This document shows positions 18,300 to 26,690 of a stretch of DNA of 64,000 nt, piece after piece (position 1 is the stretch's first letter; every line of letters starts with the position of its first letter). Source of the stretch: Chryseobacterium sp. H1D6B (GTDB lineage: Bacteria; Bacteroidota; Bacteroidia; Flavobacteriales; Weeksellaceae); assembly GCF_029892445.1 (NCBI RefSeq), contig NZ_JARXVJ010000001.1, forward strand, positions 3,100,001-3,164,000, in the 5' to 3' direction. The notes under the pieces were generated by a model, which worked only from the letters and a program-made list of their open reading frames with translations, was not told the DNA's origin and made no database searches. A program made the translations under genes and the position numbers.

Positions 18300-19028
18300 A
18301 TGATTGCAATTTTTAAGAAAGAACTTTGGAGTTACTTCGGAAACTGGAGCGCGTGGATCATTATCGCGGCCTTCAGTCTGATAGCGACTCTTTTTTTGTT
18401 TTTTTTCGATAACGATTCTAATATTTTTGAGATAGGAATCGCTTCCCTACAAAGCTATTTTGTGTTAGTTCCATGGCTGTTAATGTTCATTATTCCGGCA
18501 CTTTCTATGAAAACATTTGCGGAAGAACAGCAGACAGGGACATTAAACTGGCTGTTTTCCCAGCCGCTGAAGATCTCAGATCTTGTTCTTGGAAAATTCC
18601 TTTCTGTGTGGGTAGTCGGGATCTTATGTCTTATTCCATCGCTTATTTATTTGTACACAGTGTATGTATTGGGCGTTCCTGCGGGAAATATTGATATGGG
18701 AATGACTTTCGGAAGTTATATCGGGCTGATCATTCTTATTGCCGCTTTTGCAGGAGTTGGGATTTTAGCTTCGTCACTTTCTCAGAACCAGATCATGGCT
18801 TATCTTTTAGGAGTTTTCATGTGTTTTATTATGTATTTCGGGATCGAACAGCTTGCAAGTTATAAGCTTTTAGGCGGGGCAGATTTTGTACTGCAGAACA
18901 TAGGCTTTTACCAGCATTTCCTTGGCTTTACAAGAGGTCTGATCGATTTCAAAGATGTAGCTTATTTTGTTTTCATTATAGGCCTTACACTGGCATTGTC
19001 TAATTATTTCATTAATAAAAAGAAGTAG
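18300..19028 (+). CDS. gldF: Gliding motility ABC transporter permease GldF
   Basis: A 242-aa membrane subunit of the GldAFG transporter needed for gliding in Flavobacterium johnsoniae. The ABC-2 pattern is plain: N-terminal MIAIFKKELWSYFGNWSAW, six hydrophobic segments, and the cytoplasmic loop EEQQTGTLNWLFSQPLKISDLVLGKF, which is the signature of gliding-associated and NosY-like permeases. It is followed at 4 bp by gldG, so the two are one operon. The ATPase gene gldA is not in the neighbourhood, as is usual in this group. Confidence 0.93.
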   Translation: MIAIFKKELWSYFGNWSAWIIIAAFSLIATLFLFFFDNDSNIFEIGIASLQSYFVLVPWLLMFIIPALSMKTFAEEQQTGTLNWLFSQPLKISDLVLGKFLSVWVVGILCLIPSLIYLYTVYVLGVPAGNIDMGMTFGSYIGLIILIAAFAGVGILASSLSQNQIMAYLLGVFMCFIMYFGIEQLASYKLLGGADFVLQNIGFYQHFLGFTRGLIDFKDVAYFVFIIGLTLALSNYFINKKK

Positions 19029-19032
19029 AATT

Positions 19033-20700
19033 ATGAAGAAGATACCTTTTAAATCACCGTTCGGAATTTTACTTTTTATTATACTGCCTTTAACCATTAT
19101 TCTGGCTGTTTCCGGAATAAGGTTAGATTTAACAAAAGAAAAAAGATACACGCTTTCTGATAATACCATCAAAGTTTTAGAATCGGTAAAAAAGCCTTTA
19201 TATATTGAAGTTTATCTGGAAGGGGATTTCCCTGCCAATTTCAGACAGCTGCAGAGTGAGACCCAGTTTATGCTGGAGGAATTCAGAAAGATCAATCCTA
19301 AAATAGATTTCAAATTTATTGACCCGATCAAGAATAAAATTCCAGAAGACAGCTTACTTTCAAAAGGAATTTATCCATCCAAACTTGATGACAAAAAGAG
19401 CGGGAAAATTTCCCAGATTTTAATCTACCCTTATGCTCTTATCAAATACGGAAAGACGAAAGTAACAGCACCGCTTATTGTAGAGCAGAGCTACGCAGAC
19501 AATGATGAGCTTATTACTAAGTCGATCGAAAATTTAGAATACAGTCTGGTATCGAAAGTTAAGACCGCCAGCAATGAACGTTTTAAGAAAGTAGGCGTTC
19601 TTGTGAATCAGGATGAGCTGGGCCCGGGAGAATTTCAAGGCTTTATGAATCTCGCTCTTGAAAATTATGATGCAGGTCCTATCATTCCTAAAAACCAGAA
19701 AGAACTGAGTTTAGCAGATCTTCCTCTTCTTAAACAGATGAGTGCCCTTGTCATTGCTAAACCTAGAAAAGCTTTTACAGACGGTGAAAAAGTGATTTTG
19801 GATCAGTATATCATGAACGGAGGCAAAACTCTTTGGATGATCGACGGCGTAAATGCTGAAATGGATACTTTGATGAGGTCTGAAAAGCTGATGCCGTATC
19901 CGATAGATATCAACATGACAGATTTCTTTTTTAACTACGGCTTAAGGATCAATCCAGCTTTAGTAAAAGATGTAAAGAAATTTGCTAAACTGAAATTCGT
20001 AAGCGGAGAAGTAGCCGGCAACGCACAGTATTCTGTTGAGCCCTGGCCTTATTTCCCTCTTGGAATTGCAGAAAATGAAAACCCGATCACTAAAAATATT
20101 AATCCTGTGAAATTTGAATTCCCAACTTCAATTGATACATTGGGAAGAAAAAATATCAAGACCCAGGTGCTTTTCCAGTCCAGTGAACGTACTGTTTTGA
20201 AACAGGTTCCTAATTATGTGAGTCTTGATGAAATAAGCACGGTAGACAGCTTAGGCCAGAGAGAAAAGCCGAGCACGCCGAAGATCTTTGCCGTGGCTTT
20301 GGAAGGGAAATTTAGTTCGGCTTATGCATCAAGAATTGAAAGAAAATCTTATCCAGGATTCAAAGCACAGAGTCCTGAAAGTAAAATGATCGTCATCGCA
20401 GACGGTGATGTGGGAAGAAATAAGGTAGTGAATGGAAATCCTCTGCCTTTAGGAATGGACGTTATGACCAAAGAACATTTCGGGAACGAACAGTTTCTAA
20501 GAAATGCCTTAGATTATCTGCTGGATGACAGCAATCTGATGGAACTGAGAAACCGAAATATTGAAGAAAGACTGCTGGACAGATATCTCATTAACGAAGA
20601 GAGAAGCTATTGGCAGTGGTTCAATTTACTGCTTCCGTTAGTGATTATCGGGCTTTTAGGAGGGTTGTTCTTCTGGCTGAGAAAGAGAAAATTTAATTAA
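19033..20700 (+). CDS. gldG: Gliding motility-associated protein GldG
   Basis: A 555-aa partner of GldF. It has one N-terminal membrane segment (GILLFIILPLTIILAVSGI), a large extracytoplasmic part starting RLDLTKEKRYTLSDNT that belongs to the GldG/IFT52-like uncharacterised ABC-associated family, and a second membrane segment at the C-terminus (WFNLLLPLVIIGLLGGLFFW) followed by basic residues. It is required for gliding in F. johnsoniae together with GldA and GldF; the transported substrate remains unclear. A strong terminator follows directly, closing the operon. Confidence 0.93.
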   Translation: MKKIPFKSPFGILLFIILPLTIILAVSGIRLDLTKEKRYTLSDNTIKVLESVKKPLYIEVYLEGDFPANFRQLQSETQFMLEEFRKINPKIDFKFIDPIKNKIPEDSLLSKGIYPSKLDDKKSGKISQILIYPYALIKYGKTKVTAPLIVEQSYADNDELITKSIENLEYSLVSKVKTASNERFKKVGVLVNQDELGPGEFQGFMNLALENYDAGPIIPKNQKELSLADLPLLKQMSALVIAKPRKAFTDGEKVILDQYIMNGGKTLWMIDGVNAEMDTLMRSEKLMPYPIDINMTDFFFNYGLRINPALVKDVKKFAKLKFVSGEVAGNAQYSVEPWPYFPLGIAENENPITKNINPVKFEFPTSIDTLGRKNIKTQVLFQSSERTVLKQVPNYVSLDEISTVDSLGQREKPSTPKIFAVALEGKFSSAYASRIERKSYPGFKAQSPESKMIVIADGDVGRNKVVNGNPLPLGMDVMTKEHFGNEQFLRNALDYLLDDSNLMELRNRNIEERLLDRYLINEERSYWQWFNLLLPLVIIGLLGGLFFWLRKRKFN

Positions 20701-20706
20701 ATGATA

Positions 20707-20740
20707 TAAAAAAAGAGAAACTGTGAGGTTTCTCTTTTTT
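20707..20740. terminator. Terminator after gldG, also facing the XRE regulator gene
   Basis: The stem AAAAGAGAAAC / GTTTCTCTTTT has A and T runs on both sides and can end transcripts from either direction. Confidence 0.85.
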
Positions 20741-20763
20741 CATTTAAAGTATATTCTTAAATA

Positions 20764-21120
20764 TTAAGACTTCAATTTTTGATTTTCTTCCTTCAAAGCC
20801 TCATTCTCTTCTTTCAAAATTTTAATATAATCTTGTAAATTTTCTATAATAGAATTGGGAATCGTATAATATTGATTAAAGTTACCAGAATTATCATTGA
20901 AAGTTGTGTTATCATTATGCACTACACCAGCTGGTCTGTCTTCTCTTATTTCCTCCTCCGGAACATCCAAAGCCTTAGCCAGTTTTTTCCATTCTTCATC
21001 ATAAATTCTTACACTGCCGCTTTCTTTTTTGGAATAGTTGGAAACATCTGTAGCGATGATTTTAGACATATATTCCTGAGTGTATCCTCTCTGTTTTCTT
21101 AGCTTTCTTAGCTTTTCCAT
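20764..21120 (-). CDS. XRE family helix-turn-helix regulator with C-terminal coiled coil
   Basis: A 118-aa DNA-binding protein. The first 65 residues are a Cro/C1-type HTH (LRKLRKQRGYTQEYMSKII...VSNYSKKESGSVRI), followed by an Asn-rich linker (HNDNTTFNDNSGNFNQYY) and a C-terminal heptad-like helix (LQDYIKILKEENEALKEENQKLKS begins it) that should dimerise it. Such small regulators are frequent in Flavobacteriia; the target is unknown. It has its own -7 box (21147-21154) and no operon partner. Confidence 0.85.
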   Translation of the reverse strand: MEKLRKLRKQRGYTQEYMSKIIATDVSNYSKKESGSVRIYDEEWKKLAKALDVPEEEIREDRPAGVVHNDNTTFNDNSGNFNQYYTIPNSIIENLQDYIKILKEENEALKEENQKLKS

Positions 21121-21551
21121 AAATGATAGTTTATCTGTGTTTTATACAAATATAGAAAAAATGAGCTGAAATTTTTAAGTAACAGGGGTAGAAACTTACA
21201 TTTTGAATTATTAAGTTTTTATTAAGGTGTTAAGAGTATTAAGAAGTGTTTCGTCCTAAGCTTAAAATCAGAATGATTCATCTTCACTGTTCTTCATTTC
21301 TAAATACTTCTTAATAGTTAAAGTAAATATTTTTTTAACGCAAAGAAATTTGACATTCATATTTATAAGTAGGCGGAGGGTTTAATCAATAAAATTGATT
21401 TTAAGAAGGAGGCTTCATCAGCGGCTTCGCTGGAACTCTCTTCATATCTAAAATAATACAGGCAGATTACAAAAACTTTGCGTTTGAAAAATTTCTTCTT
21501 TAATTTAAACTATTGAAATCATTTTCATATTATACAAATTCTTTATGAATC
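21121..21551. other. Gene-free gap with a MITE-like inverted repeat
   Basis: These 431 bases hold the XRE promoter at the left end and an element bounded by AACGCAAAG (about 21338) and CTTTGCGTT (about 21477). Inside are two small palindromes: AATCAAT-AAA-ATTGATT (21384-21400) and CAGCG-GCTT-CGCTG (21419-21432). I see no gene. Confidence 0.5.
21147..21154 (-). promoter_or_regulatory. -7 promoter box for the XRE regulator gene
   Basis: The minus strand reads TATATTTG, matching TAnnTTTG, 26 bp before the start codon. Confidence 0.55.
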
Positions 21552-22061
21552 CTAATTGATTCCCTTCTCAAGAGCTTCAACAAGAATGTCGTCAATCGGC
21601 ATTTTCTTAAGATCAAGCATTCCGCATTTAATCACTGTTAAAACCCTTAAGCCGTCTAATTTTTTTGAAGTAATAGATTTTTTGATTTTTTCTCCGGTTT
21701 TAAAGAATATCTGCTGTTTTGTTCCTACAAATGCTTTTCTGTCGTCATCCTCTAAAAATAATGCAATTTCATTTTCCTCAGGTACATATTTTTTAGAATC
21801 TGACATGATGCTGGATCCATCAGATTCCGTCTGTATCTTTATTTTGATAGACTCAATGCTTTTGTCTTTTGATCCGAAAAAAGAGTTTTTAAGAGTTTTC
21901 TTTTTAATGGTCAGGTTGCCGTAGCCTCCTTCTGAGTTGTACTCATCATAATATTCTTTCGGATTTTGAATTTTAGCAATATTTGTGCATTCTATAGTAT
22001 GGCTTTGTGCTTTAGCGGATGAAAGTGCTGCAATGAATAGCAGCTGCGTGATTTTCTTCAT
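21552..22061 (-). CDS. Secreted protein of unknown function
   Basis: A 169-aa protein with a signal peptide (ITQLLFIAALSSAKAQ) and a soluble remainder rich in Lys and Glu. No domain is recognised. A -7 box 21 bp upstream (22083-22090) and the next gene in the same direction 134 bp away point to an independent transcript. Confidence 0.7.
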   Translation of the reverse strand: MKKITQLLFIAALSSAKAQSHTIECTNIAKIQNPKEYYDEYNSEGGYGNLTIKKKTLKNSFFGSKDKSIESIKIKIQTESDGSSIMSDSKKYVPEENEIALFLEDDDRKAFVGTKQQIFFKTGEKIKKSITSKKLDGLRVLTVIKCGMLDLKKMPIDDILVEALEKGIN

Positions 22062-22082
22062 GTTTTCAGGTTAAATTTCCCC

Positions 22083-22090
22083 CAAATATA
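22083..22090 (-). promoter_or_regulatory. -7 promoter box for the secreted protein at 21552
   Basis: The minus strand reads TATATTTG, 21 bp before the start codon. Confidence 0.55.
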
Positions 22091-22195
22091 AAAAAACACT
22101 TACAATATCTTGTATGAAGTCTGAATCTGCGGGATAAAAAATTATAAATGGATCTTTTTTTACCCGCTGTGTGCATTATACAGCATAATTACAGC

Positions 22196-22693
22196 CTAAA
22201 TTTTTGTGTTTATTTTTACTCTATAGCTTAAATAAAACAACAGTAAGCTTACAGCTAAAAACAAACAGCCTCTGAAATATAAATAAGTTTCAAACTTATT
22301 AAACAAGCTTACGAAATCCATAAGGGTATAAAAAGTTAGAAAATACTTTATAAAGAATATCAGAAAGCTGAGAATAATAATGATTAAGGAATTTAACCTG
22401 CTGATTTTTAATTTTGAAGAAATCCGGATAGAGATCAGGCAGCCCAATATAAATCCAAAAATCTGATAGCTTTTTACACTGTTTATAAGATCCAAAATTT
22501 GCATTCCATTATTCTCTCGAAGAAGAAGAAGAAGGCTGGTGGTATCTTCAGAGTTTTTAATTGAGCTTAAGAATAGATAAGAAAGATGTACATCTGTTAA
22601 ATAGGAAAATGTTCTGAATGCAAGAATGATAAAATTGAAAGCAATGATCTGAATGATAATGTATTTAATTTCTATTTTATTTAATCGGCTCAT
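22196..22693 (-). CDS. Small integral membrane protein of unknown function
   Basis: A 165-aa protein with four hydrophobic segments (about residues 12-28, 72-90, 98-116 and 138-158) separated by short polar loops. I recognise no family. The ORF is uninterrupted, uses an ATG, and has neighbours on the same strand, so it is probably real, but little more can be said. Confidence 0.6.
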   Translation of the reverse strand: MSRLNKIEIKYIIIQIIAFNFIILAFRTFSYLTDVHLSYLFLSSIKNSEDTTSLLLLLRENNGMQILDLINSVKSYQIFGFILGCLISIRISSKLKISRLNSLIIIILSFLIFFIKYFLTFYTLMDFVSLFNKFETYLYFRGCLFLAVSLLLFYLSYRVKINTKI

Positions 22694-22719
22694 TGTATAA
22701 ATGTACTATTTTAGTTCAA

Positions 22720-22823
22720 TATCTTTGTAATAACTGACTTGTAGATTTCAGTCTGTTAAAATATGAAAAATAGAGCATTTTTTTATTTAAAATGAAAAAG
22801 AGAAACTCGGAAGTCTCTCTTTT
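22720..22823 (+). ncRNA. Possible short transcription unit without a gene (speculative)
   Basis: A plus-strand -7 box TATCTTTG (22720-22727) points into a 100-bp stretch that ends in a terminator hairpin (22795-22823) and holds only a 10-codon ORF (22763-22795). No annotated gene would use this promoter. The hairpin also serves the SDR gene on the other strand, so the arrangement may be chance. Confidence 0.25.
22795..22823. terminator. Terminator after the SDR gene (bidirectional)
   Basis: The stem AAAAGAGAAACT / AGTCTCTCTTTT pairs over about 12 bp (one or two G-U pairs on the minus RNA) and ends in a T run on either strand. Confidence 0.75.
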
Positions 22824-22843
22824 AATACTATACAGAACGTTTT

Positions 22844-23581
22844 CTACCACGGACTTATTCCTATTTCATCCTCAATATCGTTGCTGAAAAACTTTCCTGT
22901 AGGTCCATCTTTATCAGTCAGTGTATGTTTTACAATAAAGCTGGCTGCACTTTCTACAGATCCTGGACCGTTGTGGTGGTTAAAATCTGTTGCTGTATAG
23001 CCCGGATCAATCACATTGACTTTAAAAGGAAGGTCTTTAAGTTCATAAGCTAAAACGATCGTATAGGCATTCAAAGCCGCTTTTGATGTTCCGTAGCCTG
23101 CCGTTTTCACATTATAATATTTCCAGTTCGGATCGCTGTGGAGCGTTAAAGATCCAAGTCCGGAAGTAATATTGCTGATTCTCGGACTGTCAGATTTTTT
23201 AAGCAGTTCTAAAAAAGTCTGCGTAACACTTATGACGCCGAAGAAATTAGTGTCAAACACATTCTGAATGTCTCTAATAGAAGTTTCTGAAGCAGTTTGA
23301 GGATTTGTTCCAAGGATGCCTGCATTATTGATCAGAATATCCAGTTTTCCCTGCTCGCTTTCTACAACGTTTTTTGCTGCAGCGATAGAATCGGGATTGG
23401 TGACATCTATTTCAACTGCTTTTATATTTTGAAATCCTTTTTCATTGAGTTCCTTTACTACCGCTTGTCCTTTTTCAAGATCACGGCTTCCCAAATAAAC
23501 GAATAATCCTTTTGCTGAAAGCTGTTTGGCGGTTTCAAGACCGATGCTTCTGTTGGCTCCTGTAATTAATACTGTTTTCAT
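22844..23581 (-). CDS. SDR family NAD(P)-dependent oxidoreductase
   Basis: A 245-aa classical short-chain dehydrogenase. It has the nucleotide-binding TGANRSIG (7-14), the NNAG motif (85-88) and the catalytic YGTSK (Tyr163, Lys167). The substrate cannot be read from the sequence; plant and bacterial carbonyl reductase-like SDRs share this pattern. A near-copy of the palindrome in front of the Crp-like regulator gene lies 48 bp upstream of its start (23629-23644), so that regulator probably controls it. Confidence 0.88.
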   Translation of the reverse strand: MKTVLITGANRSIGLETAKQLSAKGLFVYLGSRDLEKGQAVVKELNEKGFQNIKAVEIDVTNPDSIAAAKNVVESEQGKLDILINNAGILGTNPQTASETSIRDIQNVFDTNFFGVISVTQTFLELLKKSDSPRISNITSGLGSLTLHSDPNWKYYNVKTAGYGTSKAALNAYTIVLAYELKDLPFKVNVIDPGYTATDFNHHNGPGSVESAASFIVKHTLTDKDGPTGKFFSNDIEDEIGISPW

Positions 23582-23628
23582 TTTTTTATTTTAATAAGGT
23601 AAAGGTCAGTCATTTGATAATGAATTTA

Positions 23629-23644
23629 TTTGTCATTTGGCAAA
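23629..23644. promoter_or_regulatory. Probable operator for the Crp-like regulator, in front of the SDR gene
   Basis: TTTGTC-ATTT-GGCAAA is one base away from the perfect palindrome found at 24256-24271; the identity extends to AAGTGAT on the right. A weaker third copy, TCAGTCATTTGATAAT, lies at 23606-23621. Confidence 0.6.
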
Positions 23645-23652
23645 AAGTGATC

Positions 23653-24222
23653 TCAGCGTATGTTTTTTCTTATTCTGCTGAGTGAAGACTGCGTAACACC
23701 CAGATAAGAAGCTATATAAGAAAGAGGAACACGGTTAAGAAGGGTAGGGTAAATCTCCATGAATTTTAAATAACGTGTTGTTGCATCTTCTGAAACCAGC
23801 GGGCTTCTTCTTTCTACTTTCTGCATCAGTGCTCTGGAAATAATTTTATGAACAATAGCTTCCCATCCCACAATGGTCTGTAAAAGTTCGAGCCAGTCTT
23901 TTCTTGAAAAAACGATGAGCTTACAGTCTGTAACGGCCTGTACATAAGTACTGGAACAGATTTCATTATCGAAACTTTCCAAATCTACAACGAGATTGTT
24001 TTCTTCGATAAAGTATTTCGTAATTTCCTCACCCTGATTATTATAATAGCAGACCCGTAAAATACCTTCTACAATAAACCCGACCTGACGGGAAATTTTT
24101 CCTGCTTCTGAAAAATATTCATCTTTCAAAAGATCTGCTTCAACCGTTTTGCCTGCAATAAAATCAATCTGCTGCTGGTTGAGATTTCCAAACCTTAAAA
24201 TGTAGTCGAATAATTCTTTCAT
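23653..24222 (-). CDS. Crp/Fnr family transcriptional regulator
   Basis: A 189-aa regulator with an N-terminal cyclic-nucleotide-binding-like beta roll (about residues 20-120, including GFIVEGILRVCYYN) and a C-terminal winged HTH with recognition segment YIASYLGVTQSSLSRIRK. The Cys residues are not arranged as in FNR, so it is more like the cNMP-domain regulators common in Bacteroidota that respond to unknown signals. A perfect palindrome overlaps the -33 region of its own promoter, which implies autoregulation, and a second copy precedes the SDR gene. Confidence 0.88.
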   Translation of the reverse strand: MKELFDYILRFGNLNQQQIDFIAGKTVEADLLKDEYFSEAGKISRQVGFIVEGILRVCYYNNQGEEITKYFIEENNLVVDLESFDNEICSSTYVQAVTDCKLIVFSRKDWLELLQTIVGWEAIVHKIISRALMQKVERRSPLVSEDATTRYLKFMEIYPTLLNRVPLSYIASYLGVTQSSLSRIRKNIR

Positions 24223-24236
24223 GTCCGAAATTTACT

Positions 24237-24271
24237 CAAAGATACTTTTAATGTATTTGTCATTTGACAAA
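24237..24271 (-). promoter_or_regulatory. Promoter and operator of the Crp-like regulator gene
   Basis: On the minus strand a -33 TTG (24270-24268) and -7 TATCTTTG (24244-24237) are spaced by 23 bp. The perfect palindrome TTTGTC-ATTT-GACAAA (24256-24271) covers the -33 element, the usual place for a repressing or autoregulating site. Confidence 0.65.
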
Positions 24272-24289
24272 AAGTGATTGTGCGGCCAT

Positions 24290-24318
24290 AAAAAAAGAGA
24301 AACCGAAAGGCCTCTCTT
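24290..24318 (-). terminator. Terminator after the DUF2314-ankyrin gene
   Basis: On the minus RNA AAGAGAGGCC-UUUC-GGUUUCUCUU forms a 10-bp stem (two G-U pairs) followed by a U run. Confidence 0.8.
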
Positions 24319-24324
24319 ACTATA

Positions 24325-25143
24325 TTAATTTTCCAAAACGGGAATCAGGTGCTCCCATTGAAGCTGTTTAGCTAAATCTAAAGGCGTTTTTCCATGATTG
24401 GTTTGTAAATTTCTATCAGCTCCGGCTTCCAGAATAACCTCTACAGAACTTAAATTCCCTGCAATCGTTTCCCTGTGAAGAAGCGTCAATCCATTTTCAT
24501 CAACGTTTGTAAGTTCATTAGGATATTCTTTTAGAAAATTAACGAAGTCTTCCTTCATATTTCTGCTCATAGGATGTTCAACCAGATTTTCAGGTTTTTC
24601 TTTTTGTTCGTGAACTACTTCAATCTCATTATAATCTCCAAAATCTAGACCCCAGGCTTCATCATGTTCCTGTCTTTCAGAATCTGACATATCAGAACGC
24701 ATCTTCTGGATGGTAAATCCGCCGTAAGCTTTCGGTATAGGGTCAGAAGAAGAGGAGAAAAGCTTAGAAAGCCCTTTAGGTGTAGGTGCTGGTGGGGTAA
24801 TGGCAAAAAGCCAGTCGCTGATCTCATTCAATGGGATTTCGAAATAATCTCCGGGCTGTATATTGGTAAGCGTATTCGGCTCATTGATCAAATATCCTTT
24901 TACATGATCACCATCGAAATCAATATCATTGATCCACATATGCTCTACTGTATTTTCACCAGTTTCCGGATCTTCCTGCGAAAAAGCAGCTTTTACACAA
25001 GAAAGATTAAGTCCGGGAACGATTCTTCTGTATTCCCAAGACTGTTCTCTCCAGAAATATTTAAAGGTTTCCTGTGCTTTTTTGTAAGCTTCAATCATTT
25101 TGGGATCGGTTCCGTCTGCAAAAATAAACGAGTTGTTTTCCAT
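24325..25143 (-). CDS. DUF2314 domain protein with C-terminal ankyrin repeats
   Basis: A 272-aa protein joining an N-terminal DUF2314 domain (about residues 15-125: AQETFKYFWREQSWEYRR, VEHMWINDIDFDGDHVKGYL, QPGDYFEIPLNEISDW) to two ankyrin repeats near the end (NGLTLLHRETIAGNLSSVE, HGKTPLDLAKQL). DUF2314 is common in proteins of unknown role, often next to toxin-immunity or stress genes; ankyrin repeats mediate protein contacts. There is no signal peptide. The frame extends upstream to 25224, but the ATG at 25143 (MENNSFIF) gives a compact domain start. Function unknown. Confidence 0.8.
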   Translation of the reverse strand: MENNSFIFADGTDPKMIEAYKKAQETFKYFWREQSWEYRRIVPGLNLSCVKAAFSQEDPETGENTVEHMWINDIDFDGDHVKGYLINEPNTLTNIQPGDYFEIPLNEISDWLFAITPPAPTPKGLSKLFSSSSDPIPKAYGGFTIQKMRSDMSDSERQEHDEAWGLDFGDYNEIEVVHEQKEKPENLVEHPMSRNMKEDFVNFLKEYPNELTNVDENGLTLLHRETIAGNLSSVEVILEAGADRNLQTNHGKTPLDLAKQLQWEHLIPVLEN

Positions 25144-25380
25144 TGTATCTAAAATATTTTTGTGATTTGAGTTATTAGAAAGTAGTAGAAAATGAATATA
25201 AATTTCGTTGAAAAGCATTATCAATACTCACAAACTGGTACTTTTAATTTTCACTAAAATACAAAAAATTATAAACAAGCGTTTGAAATTTATGGTAAAA
25301 TTTTCTTAAAAATCTATTGAAAATGGTTAAAATTGCAGATTGAAATTTGAGACGAAATTGATCGATACAATAAAAAATAA

Positions 25381-25914
25381 ATGAGAAAATTTAGGAAGAT
25401 GTTTTTTTTGATGCTGCTGGCTGTTTCAAATGTAATTTTATCACAGACCAGAGCGAAAGTGATCGGCATAAAAGATGGAGATACAGTCTTAGTTCTTGAC
25501 AAAGATAATAATCAGGTTACTTTACGTCTTGCAGAAGTAGATTGTCCGGAGAAAGGCCAGGCGTTCGACAAAAATGCAAAACAATTCACCAGCGATCTTG
25601 TTTATGGAAAACAGATTAAATATTACAAAACAAGTTCTGACAGATACGGCAGAATAATCGCTAAGGTTTACTTTAATAATGGAAAATATTTGTCTGAAGA
25701 AATTATAAAAAATGGTTTCGGATGGTGGTATTATCAATATTCCAGTAACAAAGATTTAGGAGAATTAGAATCGGAAGCGAGATCTCTTAAATTAGGACTT
25801 TGGTCTGGAAATGAGACTGTTTCCCCATGGGAATGGAGAAAGGCAAAAAGAGAAGCTTCTAAAAAGAAAAGAGAACTGAAACTTTCAGAGGATAAAATTA
25901 AAACAGCAATCTGA
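25381..25914 (+). CDS. Secreted thermonuclease family protein (SNase-like)
   Basis: A 177-aa protein with a signal peptide (FFLMLLAVSNVILSQ) and a staphylococcal-nuclease OB-fold. Landmarks are IGIKDGDTVLV (residues 28-38), LRLAEVDCPEKGQAF with the catalytic Arg and the conserved acidic residue, and SDRYGRIIAKVYF with the second conserved Arg region, ending at EWRKAKREA. It probably degrades nucleic acids outside the cell or in the periplasm. The tail is Lys/Arg rich. It stands alone between unrelated genes. Confidence 0.9.
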   Translation: MRKFRKMFFLMLLAVSNVILSQTRAKVIGIKDGDTVLVLDKDNNQVTLRLAEVDCPEKGQAFDKNAKQFTSDLVYGKQIKYYKTSSDRYGRIIAKVYFNNGKYLSEEIIKNGFGWWYYQYSSNKDLGELESEARSLKLGLWSGNETVSPWEWRKAKREASKKKRELKLSEDKIKTAI

Positions 25915-26040
25915 ATAATTGACAGACCTTTTCGTACAGATATCTTATCATTACCTTAATAACGACTTCAAAGAAAATTTCGAAAAGAAAGTAAAATATT
26001 CCGGCTAATAATCTTATTAATAACTCAATGATAATGGTCA

Positions 26041-26469
26041 TTAAATGTCTTTTATGAAATCTTCATATTCGTAATAAAACCTTTCGAATCCGTCCATTTT
26101 TTCAACAAAAAATTCGAAGATTTGCTGCCAGGTATTTTTATTGAGAATAGAAATGCCGTGCTTTTCTATCCAGATTCTGCTGATTACTTTTCCGTTTTCC
26201 AGCGTAAAATATTCTTCTTTCTGGAAATCTCCTACAAAATCTTTTAAAATGTCTTCCAGAGACCAGATCTTTTCGTAGTAAGCATTTCTAAAAAGCTCAT
26301 CCTTCATCTCAATATCAAGAGATACTTCAGCTTTTTTGTTATCGGCATTAAATTTAAATGCAAAATCTTTAACTTTAGTGTCATATAATAGCCATTTTCT
26401 GGGAAATGACTTCCCAAAAGCGGTCCAAAACTCCTTTCTTAACTCCTGTGCTTCCTGTTTACTGAACAT
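26041..26469 (-). CDS. DUF4268 domain-containing protein
   Basis: A 142-aa soluble protein that matches the DUF4268 family: MFSKQEAQELRKEFWTAFGK at the start, then FPRKWLLYDTKVKDFAFKF. Standalone versions are widespread in Flavobacteriia; in other bacteria the domain sits at the C-terminus of restriction-like proteins, but no nuclease part is present here. The role is unknown. It is single, flanked by a large repeat-rich gap on its upstream side. Confidence 0.8.
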   Translation of the reverse strand: MFSKQEAQELRKEFWTAFGKSFPRKWLLYDTKVKDFAFKFNADNKKAEVSLDIEMKDELFRNAYYEKIWSLEDILKDFVGDFQKEEYFTLENGKVISRIWIEKHGISILNKNTWQQIFEFFVEKMDGFERFYYEYEDFIKDI

Positions 26470-26690
26470 GTTTTTTTAATGAACCTCAAACTTAGTCATT
26501 TTTATTTTTTGCTTCCAAAAACATGTTCTAAATTTTTAGTACTTCTTCTCTTATAATAAAAAATAGGTGCAGCAAAATCATTAAACGCAAAGACACAGAG
26601 ACTTTTGGATATAAATTTAATAGATATGCAGGGACGTTTCACCTAGCAATGGCTTATGCTGAACATATTAAATTAGGAATATTCACAACA

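Noticed and set aside
18473..18694. 73-aa ORF in another frame inside gldF
   Set aside because: gldF is intact over this stretch, and the ORF has no start context or recognisable motif.
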